64,000 nucleotides of DNA from positions 1 to 64,000 of the forward strand of contig JAFLEH010000009.1 in assembly GCA_017301995.1 (NCBI GenBank), read 5' to 3'. Below the pieces are notes generated by a model. That model made no database searches and was not told where the DNA came from. It saw nothing but the letters and a program-made list of their open reading frames with translations. Both the position numbers and the translations under genes were made by a program. The DNA comes from Verrucomicrobiota bacterium. Lineage in GTDB: Bacteria > Verrucomicrobiota > Verrucomicrobiia > Verrucomicrobiales > Akkermansiaceae. Of the stretch, positions 43,962 through 54,442 are shown one piece after another; position 1 is the stretch's first letter; each line of letters starts with the position of its first letter.

Positions 43962-45359
43962 TCACTCCTCCCCGCTTTCTCCGGTGCGGACGGTTAGGGA
44001 GCGGAGGGCGAGGACGGCTTCCTCGGAGGCGCCGATACGGATCTCGTCGAACTCGATGCCGGCCGGGAGGGTGCCGGTGACGAAGGCCGGGCCTAACGGG
44101 AGCGAGCCTTCGTGCAGGCTGGCGGCGCCGGTGTTGCGGTTGTAGCAGAGGGTGACGGTGCGCTGGCCGACGACGCGGTTTTCCGGCAGGAGGACGGGCA
44201 GGCCCTGTTTGACGTCGATCGACCAGGTGGTTTCCTCGCCGAAGCCGTCGCCGAAGAACAGCAGTTCGCGGCCTTCCTTGTAGAAGCTCATGCCGGCCCA
44301 TCCGGCGGTGTGGAAGCGGCCGGAGAAGGGTTCGGTGGTTTCCAGGGTGGCGAGGAGCACCGGATTGCGCTTGCTGAGGCAGCGGGCGGGCAGTTTGCAA
44401 AACGCGGTGAAGTTTCCGCCTTCGAGGCGGCCGTTGCCGATTTTCGGCGCGCCGCTTTCCACGCGCCAGACGCCGAGTCCCTGTTGGGGATTGCGGCCGT
44501 TGAGGTCGGGGGCGGCCGTGCCGGTGGTGTCGAACCGGTCCTCGAGGATTCGGGTGAAATCCGGCGCGGTGGCGGGAAACCGGGGCATCGCCACGGGCAT
44601 CCGTTCGATGGTTTTGCGGTCCAGCACCCGGGCGGCGTCGCCGGCGGCGAGGATGGGGCCTTCGTTGGAAAGCGGCAGGTTCACCTGAACGCGGCCTTCG
44701 AAAACGTGGACCTCGTCGGGTTTTCCGGGATGGCTGAGCATGCCGAACTCGGTGCCGAGATCGACGGCGGTGAGAGCGGCGGTGGAAACGGCGAGGTGGC
44801 GGTTTTTGGCATCCACGCGGAAGCGCCCGCGTCCGTGGCCGAGGCGCAGGGACTCGTCGGAGACGTATTCGAGTTCGGTGTTGCCGTCGATGACCGCCGC
44901 GGCCCCGCCGCCGAGGGTGAGGCGGGCCTGGCCCTGTTGGAGGCGGACGATCGCGCCGCGGTCGAGTCTGGCCTTTTGGCCGGTGGCGAAATGGTCGCCC
45001 TTGATGCTCCAGACGGCGTCATCGGAGAAAACCACCTCGGCCAGGGCGATGGGGTGGGGTTTTGGGGATTTTCCGGGGCGGTTGAGGAGGGTGACAAGCA
45101 GTACGACCGCCGCGGCGGCGGCAATGCCCGCGAACATGGCGGGAAAACGGGTGTTCCGGCGGGGCGGGCACGTTTTCCGCTCGATCCGGCGGCCCTCGAA
45201 CTCCTCGCACAGCGAGTGGTGGAGCAGCGCGTATTCCCGGTAGAGCCCGAGCAGTTCCGGCTCGCTCCGCATGCGCATCTGGAACGCCTTGAAGTTCTCG
45301 TGGCTGATGGAGCCGTCGAGCACCTGCTGGATCAGATCGTGGTCGGATTTGATGGTCAT
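43962..45359 (-). CDS. FecR-domain membrane protein (putative anti-sigma factor)
   Basis: 465 residues. The N-terminal 60 residues are cytoplasmic and helical (DHDLIQQVLDGSISHENFKA), similar to the sigma-binding region of verrucomicrobial anti-sigma proteins. One TM helix lies at about 73-91 (FAGIAAAAAVVLLVTLLNRP). A FecR domain follows (about 100-235): GQKARLDRGAIVRLQQGQAR, then LAVSTAALTAVDLGTEFGML and VHVFEGRVQVNLP. The C-terminal 200 residues look like a concanavalin-type lectin fold (LGVWRVESGAPKIG, then TLCYNRNTGAASLHEGSLPL). A periplasmic signal, possibly a glycan, could release the sigma factor encoded upstream with a 4-bp overlap. Confidence 0.88.
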   Translation of the reverse strand: MTIKSDHDLIQQVLDGSISHENFKAFQMRMRSEPELLGLYREYALLHHSLCEEFEGRRIERKTCPPRRNTRFPAMFAGIAAAAAVVLLVTLLNRPGKSPKPHPIALAEVVFSDDAVWSIKGDHFATGQKARLDRGAIVRLQQGQARLTLGGGAAAVIDGNTELEYVSDESLRLGHGRGRFRVDAKNRHLAVSTAALTAVDLGTEFGMLSHPGKPDEVHVFEGRVQVNLPLSNEGPILAAGDAARVLDRKTIERMPVAMPRFPATAPDFTRILEDRFDTTGTAAPDLNGRNPQQGLGVWRVESGAPKIGNGRLEGGNFTAFCKLPARCLSKRNPVLLATLETTEPFSGRFHTAGWAGMSFYKEGRELLFFGDGFGEETTWSIDVKQGLPVLLPENRVVGQRTVTLCYNRNTGAASLHEGSLPLGPAFVTGTLPAGIEFDEIRIGASEEAVLALRSLTVRTGESGEE

Positions 45360-45895
45360 GGCGTGCCGGGCTCGTGGAGTTGGCGCTCGATGCAGCGGCG
45401 CAGGACCGAGCGCAGGTTGAACAGGATCGCCTTGAGTGTGCCCGCGCTGCGGCGGGTGGCGGCGGCGTATTCGTTGAGGGTGGATCCGGTGGCGTAGCGG
45501 TGGTGGATCAGGTCGCGGTCCTGCGGGCGCAGGCGCTGGAGGCAGCGGCGCAGCGCGAGGTGGCGTTCCTCAAGCTCCTCGGGGTCGGCCTCCAGTTCGG
45601 GCGACATCCGCTCGACCAGATCGTCGTCGAAAACCAGCCAGCCGTGCGACATCAGGCGGCGGCGGTGGTTGAGCAGGTGGTAGCGGATGGTTTGGAACGC
45701 CCAGGCCTTGAAATTGGTGCCCAGTTCGAAGGTTTCGCGCTTCTGCCAGAGGGTGATGTTCACCTCCTGGAGCAGGTCGCGCGCGCCGGACCCGCCGGGT
45801 GCCAGCGAGCGGATATAGGCCAGCATCGCGGTCTGGTGGTTGGTCAGCTCGCGCACGAATTCCTCTGAGCCCGCGTTGTCGGCATCGGATGGCAT
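45356..45895 (-). CDS. RNA polymerase sigma-70 factor, ECF-like
   Basis: 179 residues. Region 2 is ELTNHQTAMLAYIRSLAPGG, DLLQEVNITLWQKRETFELG and FKAWAFQTIRYHLLNHRRRL; region 4 is LQRLRPQDRDLIHHRYATGS followed by LNEYAAATRRSAGTLKAILF. Region 3 is absent. This is the small sigma family common in Planctomycetes/Verrucomicrobia, always next to a FecR-type anti-sigma, as here. It should direct transcription of a small regulon when released. The nearby GH and DUF1080 genes are plausible targets but no promoter motif was traced. Confidence 0.94.
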   Translation of the reverse strand: MPSDADNAGSEEFVRELTNHQTAMLAYIRSLAPGGSGARDLLQEVNITLWQKRETFELGTNFKAWAFQTIRYHLLNHRRRLMSHGWLVFDDDLVERMSPELEADPEELEERHLALRRCLQRLRPQDRDLIHHRYATGSTLNEYAAATRRSAGTLKAILFNLRSVLRRCIERQLHEPGTP

Positions 45896-45953
45896 GATGA
45901 TCGCTTCGCAAACGAATGTCCGGGGCGGTTTCCCGGTTTAGGAAAGATCACCG

Positions 45954-46688
45954 CTATTTCAGGATCGGGAACCCGGCGCGCGGGCGGAGGGTGCCGGGCA
46001 GGCCCACGTTGAGCGTGCGTTTTCCAACCGCATACGGACCGCTGACCAGCGGGATGGTCGTTAGGAGGAGGACCTCCTCGCCGTCGAGCTTGGTCTTGGC
46101 CACATGCACCACGGAGGCGCAATTCGGGCTTTTCAGCACCTCCAGGATGTCGCCCTCGCGGAAAAGCCCCACCGCGTCGGTCTCCTTGGTGGGAAACACA
46201 TACTCCACGACCACCGGATAGGGTGCCGCGGCGGTGGCGTCGTCCGGTTTCACCATCGCCTGGGCGCTCACCACAAAGCCGGGGCTCAGGAAATCCGCGT
46301 CGGTGAGCGGCCGGGCGGAACCGACCCGGTAGTCGCCCTCGATGTAGGTCAGGATCAGCGGGTTGGCGGAATTGGTCAGGTAGTTGCGCAGGAGCAGGCC
46401 GTTCACCCGGTCGGTGTCCGCCTGCGACATGCCGAAAAACTTGCGGTAGAGGTCCTTCGGTCCGAGCGCGTTGCCGTTTGGCGCTTCCTCGGCGGTGAAC
46501 TCGCGGCGCTCCGGCAGGCGGCCCAGCTTGGCCAGGATCTCGTAGTTCCGGGGAATCTCGATCCGGCCGAACACATGCAGGCACACCGCCCAACTGACCA
46601 CCGCGAAGCACGCCGCCAGGATATTCGCGAGCAGCCACCAGAAATAGGCGGGTCGGCGCTTCACGATGAGGGTTTGGATCCGTTTCAT
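45954..46688 (-). CDS. Single-pass membrane protein of unknown function
   Basis: 244 residues from ATG at 46688 (MKRIQTLIVKRRPAYFWWLL). One TM helix lies at about 15-40 (YFWWLLANILAACFAVVSWA), and the C-terminal 200 residues are periplasmic. The periplasmic part contains LYRKFFGMSQADTDRVNGLL, YIEGDYRVGSARPLTDADFL and a beta-rich end (GDILEVLKSPNCASVVHVAK, LPGTLRPRAGFPILK). No known family. It lies 58 bp upstream of the sigma gene on the same strand and may be co-transcribed with the sigma/FecR pair. An in-frame extension upstream to 46970 has no support. Confidence 0.6.
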   Translation of the reverse strand: MKRIQTLIVKRRPAYFWWLLANILAACFAVVSWAVCLHVFGRIEIPRNYEILAKLGRLPERREFTAEEAPNGNALGPKDLYRKFFGMSQADTDRVNGLLLRNYLTNSANPLILTYIEGDYRVGSARPLTDADFLSPGFVVSAQAMVKPDDATAAAPYPVVVEYVFPTKETDAVGLFREGDILEVLKSPNCASVVHVAKTKLDGEEVLLLTTIPLVSGPYAVGKRTLNVGLPGTLRPRAGFPILK

Positions 46689-46840
46689 GCGGGTTGGAAA
46701 TTGGCGGCCGCCACTCGCGCGGGCCACCGGCGGCGACCCCATCCGTAGCCTCCGCCGGGCCGATTGGAAACGCCAAAATATCAAAATTCCGGGAGCCGGG
46801 GTGCCTGCCGCAGCAAAATCCGCGCGAAAGTTCGCCTCAA

Positions 46841-46884
46841 AAGTAAAAAATTTACTTGACGCGGGCGATCCTCCTAACGTAGTT
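46841..46884 (+). promoter_or_regulatory. Candidate rpoD promoter with overlapping palindrome
   Basis: AAGTAAA-AAA-TTTACTT (46841-46857) is a perfect 7-bp inverted repeat. It overlaps TTGACG (46856-46861), a good -35. A -10 17 bp later would be GTAGTT (46879-46884), weak. The palindrome is suited to repressor control. The leader to ATG 46974 would be about 85 nt. Confidence 0.4.
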
Positions 46885-46973
46885 CCCCCGCCCGCACGTT
46901 GCCAGCAACGCGCCCAGCTAATGGGTGAGGTGTCGCCGCACGTCGCCAAATGGCACCCTCCGCGATCCATAAA

Positions 46974-49148
<2,175 letters not shown>

Positions 49149-49451
49149 TCCCGGATGCCGGGGATGGCTCCGCTGACGCGGTTCAACCCGAATGCGGTGG
49201 TTGGAAACATCCCGGACATCCGGATTATCCACTGAAACGCCGAATGCCGCTGAAACGGAGACCACAAAATACAACCGGAATCCGACTCACCCCCGGGTGT
49301 CCGTTTCCTGATCAAACCAACCTCAGTGAACTCAGTGGTTCTCTGTGCTTCAGCGGTAAGCCTGGCGTCCAAACTGCCCTGCACCTCGGATTCTCGGAAC
49401 ACAAACGGGAAAACGAATCCGTTTGAAAGCCGAAGCCCGCTCCTTTCCATC
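49149..49451. other. Intergenic region with a dispersed repeat
   Basis: No gene. 49228-49400 is the third copy of the repeat also at 11162-11345 and 17290-17470 (CGCTGAAACGGAGACCACAA ... TTTCCTGATCAAA ... CTCAGTGG ... TTCAGCGGTAAG ... GCGTCCAAACT). Confidence 0.6.
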
Positions 49452-50204
49452 ATGACCCCCATCGAATCGATCTTCGTCCGCCACCGCAACGCGCTCCTGA
49501 TCCGCGGGCAGTTTACCGATATCTATACGGATTATTATCTGCATCTGATGGAGCAGGACATCCGTCATCCGGCGGTGCTCGATGGGATGCTCAAGGACGC
49601 GCTGGCGGTGTTCGCGCTGCACCTGACCGCCCGGCCGTGGGCGGAAACCATCGCGTGGACCGCCAACCTCCGCGCTCCGCGGGTGAATCTGTTCGTGACC
49701 GGCTGTTCCCTAACCGAGTCACTGACCGGACGGATCTTCACCGACGACGTCCGTGAGCCCGACCGCAATTTCCTCTATTCCCAAACCACCATCGAGCAGG
49801 CGGCGGAGCCCCGCCTATCCACCCTCGAGGTGGCCGGAAACGATCCGATCTCATGGATCGCGGAATATTACGCCCAATCCGAGCAGCGTCCGGCACGGTG
49901 CTTTCGCTTGCCGGACGAGCACTTCGCGCTGGTCGCCGCCCAGCCGGATTGCGACCTGGAATGGCTGGAGGCGTTGGACGAGTCCGCCGTGGCCGCGATT
50001 CCGGAACGGGAGGAAACAAAATTGTTGGAAACGCGCCGTTTCCGCTTCCACTGCGGTTGCAATCTGGCACGCATCCTCCCCATCCTCGGCAATTGGCGCG
50101 ATCGCCCGGACGAGTTGTTCCAAGGCGAGGACCAGATCACCATCCAGTGCCCGCGCTGCGCCGCCCGCTACCGGGTGACCCGCGAGCAGTTGGAAAACTC
50201 GTAA
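49452..50204 (+). CDS. hslO: Hsp33-like redox chaperone
   Basis: 250 residues from ATG 49452; the frame is open upstream only through repeat DNA. The C-terminal zinc site is C201 and C203 (FHCGCNLARILPIL) with C233 and C236 (IQCPRCAARYRVT), the Hsp33 spacing CxC ... CxxC. The N-terminal core has the expected order but weak similarity, and the chain is 40-50 residues shorter than E. coli Hsp33. In the family, oxidation releases zinc and activates holdase activity. There is no obvious operon partner, being 300 bp from rpoD and 186 bp from the next gene. Confidence 0.82.
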   Translation: MTPIESIFVRHRNALLIRGQFTDIYTDYYLHLMEQDIRHPAVLDGMLKDALAVFALHLTARPWAETIAWTANLRAPRVNLFVTGCSLTESLTGRIFTDDVREPDRNFLYSQTTIEQAAEPRLSTLEVAGNDPISWIAEYYAQSEQRPARCFRLPDEHFALVAAQPDCDLEWLEALDESAVAAIPEREETKLLETRRFRFHCGCNLARILPILGNWRDRPDELFQGEDQITIQCPRCAARYRVTREQLENS

Positions 50205-50390
50205 ACGCCGGATGCCCGCCCCAATCGGGTGGGATGACATGCCGGCCGTCGGTCCCGATTATCTTCGGGCACCGTGTTTTCCGCTTCCACATCAGGACCA
50301 TGCTCCGCGCGCGCTTCCGGCATTCCCGCCGGGGAGTCGGCGGGCCGTCGCGCGATGACAAATCCCGCCGGCCGGCCGCGTAGTCGGCTC

Positions 50391-51056
50391 ATGCGCCGAT
50401 TCCTCACCTCCGCCGCCTTCGTTTGTTCCGCCATCCTCGCCCATGCCGATTGGCAACCGCTGTTCAATGGCAAGGACCTGACCAAGTGGTCCGGCGACCC
50501 CCGCGTCTGGCGGGTGGAAAACGGCGTGATCATTGGGGAAACCAACGGCACCGACAAGAAGATCGCGGCCAACTCGTTCCTGATCTGGCAGGGTGGCGAG
50601 CCGGGCGATTTCGAGCTGGAATACAGCGCCCGCGTCACCGGCAACAACTCCGGCGTGCAATACCGCAGCAAGGTCCGCGACGCGGCCACCTGGAGCGTCG
50701 GCGGCTATCAGATGGATCTCCATCCGAACGCCACCTACCTCGGCATGCTCTACGAGGAACAGGGCCGCGGCATCGCCTGCCAGCGCGGCCAAAAGGTGAA
50801 ACTCGCCGACAAACCGGAAGTCACCGGCACCCTGGAAGTGCCGGCCGTCAAACTCGAAGAATGGAATACCTACAAGATCGTCGCCAAGGGCCACGTCCTC
50901 CAACATTTCGTCAACGGCAAGCTCGCCGCGGAAATCACCGACGTCGATGCCGCCAAGCGCTCGGCCAAGGGCGTGATCGCCCTGCAAGTCCACGCCGGCC
51001 CATCCATGAAAGCGGAGTTCAAGGACATCCGCCTTCAGGAAACGCCGGCACCCTGA
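50391..51056 (+). CDS. Secreted DUF1080 protein (3-keto-disaccharide hydrolase-like)
   Basis: 221 residues with a signal peptide (MRRFLTSAAFVCSAILAHAD). The DUF1080 concanavalin-like fold opens WQPLFNGKDLTKWSGDPRVW, continues VWRVENGVIIGETNG and FELEYSARVTGNNSGVQYRS, and ends GVIALQVHAGPSMKAEFKDI. The family acts on glycosidic bonds of 3-keto sugars or binds glycans, and is greatly expanded in Verrucomicrobia and Planctomycetes. It lies 28 bp upstream of a GH5-like gene on the same strand, so the two are probably co-expressed in glycan breakdown outside the cytoplasm. Confidence 0.92.
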   Translation: MRRFLTSAAFVCSAILAHADWQPLFNGKDLTKWSGDPRVWRVENGVIIGETNGTDKKIAANSFLIWQGGEPGDFELEYSARVTGNNSGVQYRSKVRDAATWSVGGYQMDLHPNATYLGMLYEEQGRGIACQRGQKVKLADKPEVTGTLEVPAVKLEEWNTYKIVAKGHVLQHFVNGKLAAEITDVDAAKRSAKGVIALQVHAGPSMKAEFKDIRLQETPAP

Positions 51057-51084
51057 CTTTTTATCATATACTAACCCCAATCCC

Positions 51085-52179
51085 ATGAAACGCACCCTGC
51101 TCATGCTGCTCGCCGGAGCCTCCCTCTGCCAGGCCGAACCCGGAAAACCCTGGACCCCGGAGGAAGCCAACGCCTGGTATGCCAAACAACCGTTCCTCAT
51201 CGGCGCCAACTACGTGCCGGCCTCGGCCATCAGCCAGCTCGAAATGTGGCAGGCGGAAACCTTCGACCCCAAACGCATCGACCTCGAACTCGGCTGGGCG
51301 GAGAAACTCGGATTCAACACCATGCGCGTTTTCCTCCACGACATCCCGTGGACCCAGGACTCCGACGCCTATCTGAAACGCATCGACCAGTTTCTCAAAA
51401 TCTCCGACAAGCACGGCATCCGCCCGATGTTCGTTTTCTTCGACAGCGTGTGGCACCCGCTGCCGAAGGCCGGGAAACAGCCCGACCCCCGCCCGCATGT
51501 CCACAACTCCGGATGGGTCCAAAGCCCCGGCGCGGAAATCCTCCAGGACCCCGCCAAACATGACAGCCTCAAGCCCTACGTGGTCGGCGTGATCTCCCGC
51601 TTCCGCGATGACAGGCGCGTTCTCGCGTGGGACCTTTTCAACGAGCCCTGCAACGACAACGCCGGACGTTTCACCGCGATCGAAGCCAAAAACAAAGTCG
51701 CCAACGCCACCATCCTGCTGCGCAAGACCTTCGAATGGGCGCGCGAGGCGAAACCCACCCAACCGCTCTCCTCGGGCATCTGGTCCGGCGACTACGGCGC
51801 TCCTAACGAAATCCAGCGGGTCCAGCTTGAGAACTCCGACATTATCAACTTCCACGCCTACGACACCCTGGAAATCACCCGATCCAAGGTGGACAAGCTC
51901 CGCAAATGGGGCCGCCCCATCGTCTGCACCGAATACATGGCCCGCCCCACCGGCAGCACCTTCCAAAACATCCTCCCCTACTTCGCCAAAGAGAAAATCG
52001 CCGCTTACAACTGGGGTTTCGTGGATGGCAAAAGCCAAACCATCTATCCGTGGGATTCCTGGACCAAAACCTACACCGGCGAACCCGACCCCTGGTTCCA
52101 CGACATCTTCCGCCGCGACGGCACCCCCTACCGCAAGGACGAAACCGACTTCATCCGCTCGATCACGGGGAAGAAATGA
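51085..52179 (+). CDS. Secreted GH5-like glycoside hydrolase (cellulase/mannanase family)
   Basis: 364 residues with a signal peptide (MKRTLLMLLAGASLCQA). The (beta/alpha)8 barrel shows LGFNTMRVFLHDIPWT, the acid/base E187 in AWDLFNEPCN and the nucleophile E283 in PIVCTEYMARP, plus INFHAY (His-Tyr) and YNWGFVDGKSQTIYPWDSW near the active site. These are the clan GH-A landmarks, closest to GH5. Substrate cannot be told; beta-mannan or beta-glucan is likely. It is preceded by DUF1080 28 bp upstream. A start context ACTAACCCCAATCCCATG has no Shine-Dalgarno. Confidence 0.88.
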   Translation: MKRTLLMLLAGASLCQAEPGKPWTPEEANAWYAKQPFLIGANYVPASAISQLEMWQAETFDPKRIDLELGWAEKLGFNTMRVFLHDIPWTQDSDAYLKRIDQFLKISDKHGIRPMFVFFDSVWHPLPKAGKQPDPRPHVHNSGWVQSPGAEILQDPAKHDSLKPYVVGVISRFRDDRRVLAWDLFNEPCNDNAGRFTAIEAKNKVANATILLRKTFEWAREAKPTQPLSSGIWSGDYGAPNEIQRVQLENSDIINFHAYDTLEITRSKVDKLRKWGRPIVCTEYMARPTGSTFQNILPYFAKEKIAAYNWGFVDGKSQTIYPWDSWTKTYTGEPDPWFHDIFRRDGTPYRKDETDFIRSITGKK

Positions 52180-53069
52180 CCTGAACCGCGCGAGGTGCGT
52201 TCCCCGTAGCCCCGCCCTCAAGGAGCGTGGGCATCCTGCCCACATCTTCCGCCCGCCCGAAAAAGTTCACCGCACCCCCCCCAAGAGGATGGAAGATCGG
52301 AGATCGTGGATAGAAGATGGTGGATAGAAGATGGTGGATGACAAAGCACCGTACCCGCGCTCGTGAGAGCGTGGCAGCCACGGAACCGGCCACAAGAAAG
52401 CGCTTTCTTGTCTTGATTCTTGTGTCTTGAAGTCTTGCGTCTTCCGCATACCCGCGCTCGTGAGAGCGTGGCAGCCACGGAACCGGCCACAGGAAAGCGC
52501 TTTCTTGTCTTGATTCTTGTGTCTTGAAGTCTTGCGTCTTCCGCGTACCCGCGCTCGTGAGAGCGTGGCCTCCCAGGTTCACCCCAGCCGAAAATATTCA
52601 CCGCGAAGACGCAAAGATCGCGAAGGAGGATGAAAAATCGGAGATCGCGGACGCCAACTCATGGAGCGCTGACTTCAGTCGGCGTCTAACGGAGCGCGGA
52701 CTTCAGTCCGCCAGCCAGCCGGATCAACCTCCCCTCAACCGAAAGATTCACCGCCAAGACGCGAAGCCCGCGAAGGGGATCGTGGATTGTGGATCGAAGA
52801 TGAAGAAGCCCATCCCTGATAACCAATAACTGATAACCAATAACCGCGGCGCAGCCGCCGCCCTCGCGGTCCGGTCGCTCCGCAGGCCGGGCGACGATCC
52901 ACTCCGCAAACAAACTCCCCCGGTCTTGTCCGCCCCGACCCGGTGGCGGGAGGTCCGCGCCGGGGAGAAAACCGCGCGGATCCCGTGGCCGGGTCACCCC
53001 GATCCCCAGCCCGGGACCACCCGCCACCTGGGCCGGGACACCCCGATCATTGACTCGGAATTCCGGTTT
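52180..53069. other. Long non-coding region packed with palindromic and tandem repeats
   Basis: No gene is supported. It contains hairpins such as TGGGC-ATCCT-GCCCA (about 52226-52240) and CGGAC-TTCAG-TCCG (about 52697-52710), a GTGGATAGAAGAT tandem (52306-52340), the 97-bp repeats, and CACCGC-AAGACGC stretches near 52598 and 52749. It is a repeat sink between convergent gene ends. Confidence 0.7.
52353..52572. repeat. 97-bp tandem repeat, two and a quarter units
   Basis: Units start at 52353, 52450 and 52547 (ACCCGCGCTCGTGAGAGCGT). Each full unit has CGCTC-GTGA-GAGCG (a GNRA-type hairpin), then TGGCAGCCA, then CAAGAAAGCGCTTTCTTG (a perfect 18-bp palindrome in unit 1, one change in unit 2) and a CTTGATTCTTGTGTCTTGAA tail. 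Units 1 and 2 differ at very few bases, so the duplication is recent. Confidence 0.85.
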
Positions 53070-53342
53070 CCTAGATAGGAAAACCCATTTCACAGCTAGG
53101 AAAACTAATTTCCTAGTCAAAAAATACCAATACCTAGTCAGGAAAATCAATTTCCTAGTCAGAAAACGCCAATCTCTAGTCAGGTAACACCAACTCCTAG
53201 TCAGGAAATGATATCTCCGAATCAGGAAATGCAAAACCCTAATCAGAAAATGCCAAACCTTAGCTAGGAAAACCGATTTTCTAGCTATGAAACTCCAAAT
53301 CCTAGCTAGGAAATCCCGTTTCCGAGTCAAAAAAGGGGTATT
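53070..53342. repeat. Thirteen 21-bp direct repeats (iteron-like array)
   Basis: Units of exactly 21 bp run from 53070 to 53342. The consensus is CCTAGTCAGGAAA, then eight variable bases often ending CAATTT; CTAG or TAG and the A-run are kept best. The last unit ends 210 bp before the fn3-protein ATG. Read on the - strand the array is free of stops, because 21 is divisible by three, and would encode FLTRxWx heptads, but there is no sign that this is translated. Not a CRISPR: no unique spacers and the period is too short. Confidence 0.9.
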
Positions 53343-53552
53343 TCCGCCCTATTGGGGCCGGAATTCCCGGATTCCGGCAAAATCCGCTTGATCCGGGGGG
53401 TGGGGATGGGCTATGCCCTCCGGGTAGGGAAGCCGCCGGGGACCGGGGTTTCCCCGCGCTTGCTCCCGCACGGTCCCCGACCGGCGCCCTTTCCGGCTCC
53501 CGCGGACGGCAGTCCCGCCGCCGCCGGCCGGGCGCCCATCCCACACACGGAC

Positions 53553-54185
53553 ATGAACCGGATCAAACTCAACCTGAAAGGCGCCAGCGACGATACCCTC
53601 CGGGTCTTCGCCGCCGGTCACCAGGCCGCCATCGCGGACAACCCCCTGTTTCCCGCTCCCGCGCCCGACCCCGCGGAGTTCGACGCCGCGCTGGCCGCCT
53701 TCTCCGCCAAGCTCGATGCCATCGCCGTCGCCCGCACCACCCTGGCCGCGCTGATGGCGGAGAAACACACCCTGCGCGCCGCGCTGGAAACCCGCCTCGG
53801 CGCCCGCGCCAACTACGTGGAACTCACCGCCTCCGGCGACGAGGCCGCCATCCGCTCCGCCGGGTTCGAACCCCGCGCCCGCCGCACCCCCACCACCCGC
53901 CTGCGCCAGCCCCAGAACCTCGTCGCCTCCATGGGCCCGGACTCCGGCCGGATCCGCCTCGCCTGCCAGCCCGTCCCCAAGGCCAGAGCCTACCTCATCG
54001 ACCTGCGCGACCACGACGCCACCGACCCGGAATCCGCCTGGCGCCAGGCCAAGGTGGCCTCCCGCGCCACCGTCACCCTCGCCGGTCTCGTCCCCGGCAG
54101 AAAATACGCCTTCCGCATCCGCGCCCTCGGCCCCGGCAACCTCGAAAGCCCGTGGAGCGACGAAGCCGTGTGCATGGCGCCGTGA
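53553..54185 (+). CDS. Fibronectin type III domain protein with N-terminal helical region
   Basis: 210 residues from ATG 53553 (MNRIKLNLKGASDDTLRVFA). Residues 1-110 are helical and Ala-rich (FSAKLDAIAVARTTLAALMA). An Fn3 domain follows (about 118-208): QPQNLVASMGPDSGRIRLAC, AYLIDLRDHD, WRQAKVASRATVTLAGLVPG and KYAFRIRALGPGNLESPWSD. There is no signal peptide. Such proteins occur in many copies in Verrucomicrobia with no known role. It is preceded directly by the 21-bp repeat array. The codon bias is extremely GC-rich, opposite to the AT-rich cassette array that starts 250 bp downstream. Confidence 0.8.
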   Translation: MNRIKLNLKGASDDTLRVFAAGHQAAIADNPLFPAPAPDPAEFDAALAAFSAKLDAIAVARTTLAALMAEKHTLRAALETRLGARANYVELTASGDEAAIRSAGFEPRARRTPTTRLRQPQNLVASMGPDSGRIRLACQPVPKARAYLIDLRDHDATDPESAWRQAKVASRATVTLAGLVPGRKYAFRIRALGPGNLESPWSDEAVCMAP

Positions 54186-54432
54186 GGATTGAGAGACCAG
54201 AGACCAGAGACCAGAATCAAGAGGAGAGAGAGGGGAGGGGAGAGAGACACCGGCGGGACGGGGGCGGAAATTCCGGAAACTTCCGGCTTGCTGCCGGGCG
54301 GCCGGTCTGATAGTACGGACCCATGAAAACGAGCCAAGCCGACGCCGAAACCCGCCATCAAGGCCGAATAACACCCGCGCGCCCGCCCGCGCACGCATTA
54401 TGCGCGTGTTATTTCAGGTACTAATTCCACTG
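54186..54432. other. Boundary region left of cassette array 2
   Basis: Starts with a GAGACCA-type heptamer tandem (54188-54215) and purine-rich DNA. AATAACAC (54367-54374) and GTGTTATT (54406-54413) form an inverted repeat closing a G/C-rich hairpin. The array core GTTCTCC begins at 54432. An attI would lie here, but none could be identified. Confidence 0.5.
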
Positions 54433-54442
54433 TTCTCCCAAA

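Noticed and set aside
52686..53330. Possible heptad-repeat protein (FLTRxWx) on the - strand
   Set aside because: A 21-bp period keeps any stop-free unit open. No ribosome site or conserved flanks were found and the first part is repeat DNA, so a DNA-level role is preferred.
53070..53342. CRISPR-like array
   Set aside because: The period is only 21 bp with no unique spacers, and no cas genes are in the window.
53860..53880. GGTTCGAACC resembling a tRNA T-loop
   Set aside because: It lies in the coding frame of the Fn3 protein; no acceptor or anticodon stems can be drawn around it.
54367..54413. AATAACAC/GTGTTATT hairpin as an attI or further attC
   Set aside because: No AACAAG side or paired L boxes are present, and 19 bp separate it from the core GTTCTCC. 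It is left as an unexplained inverted repeat.
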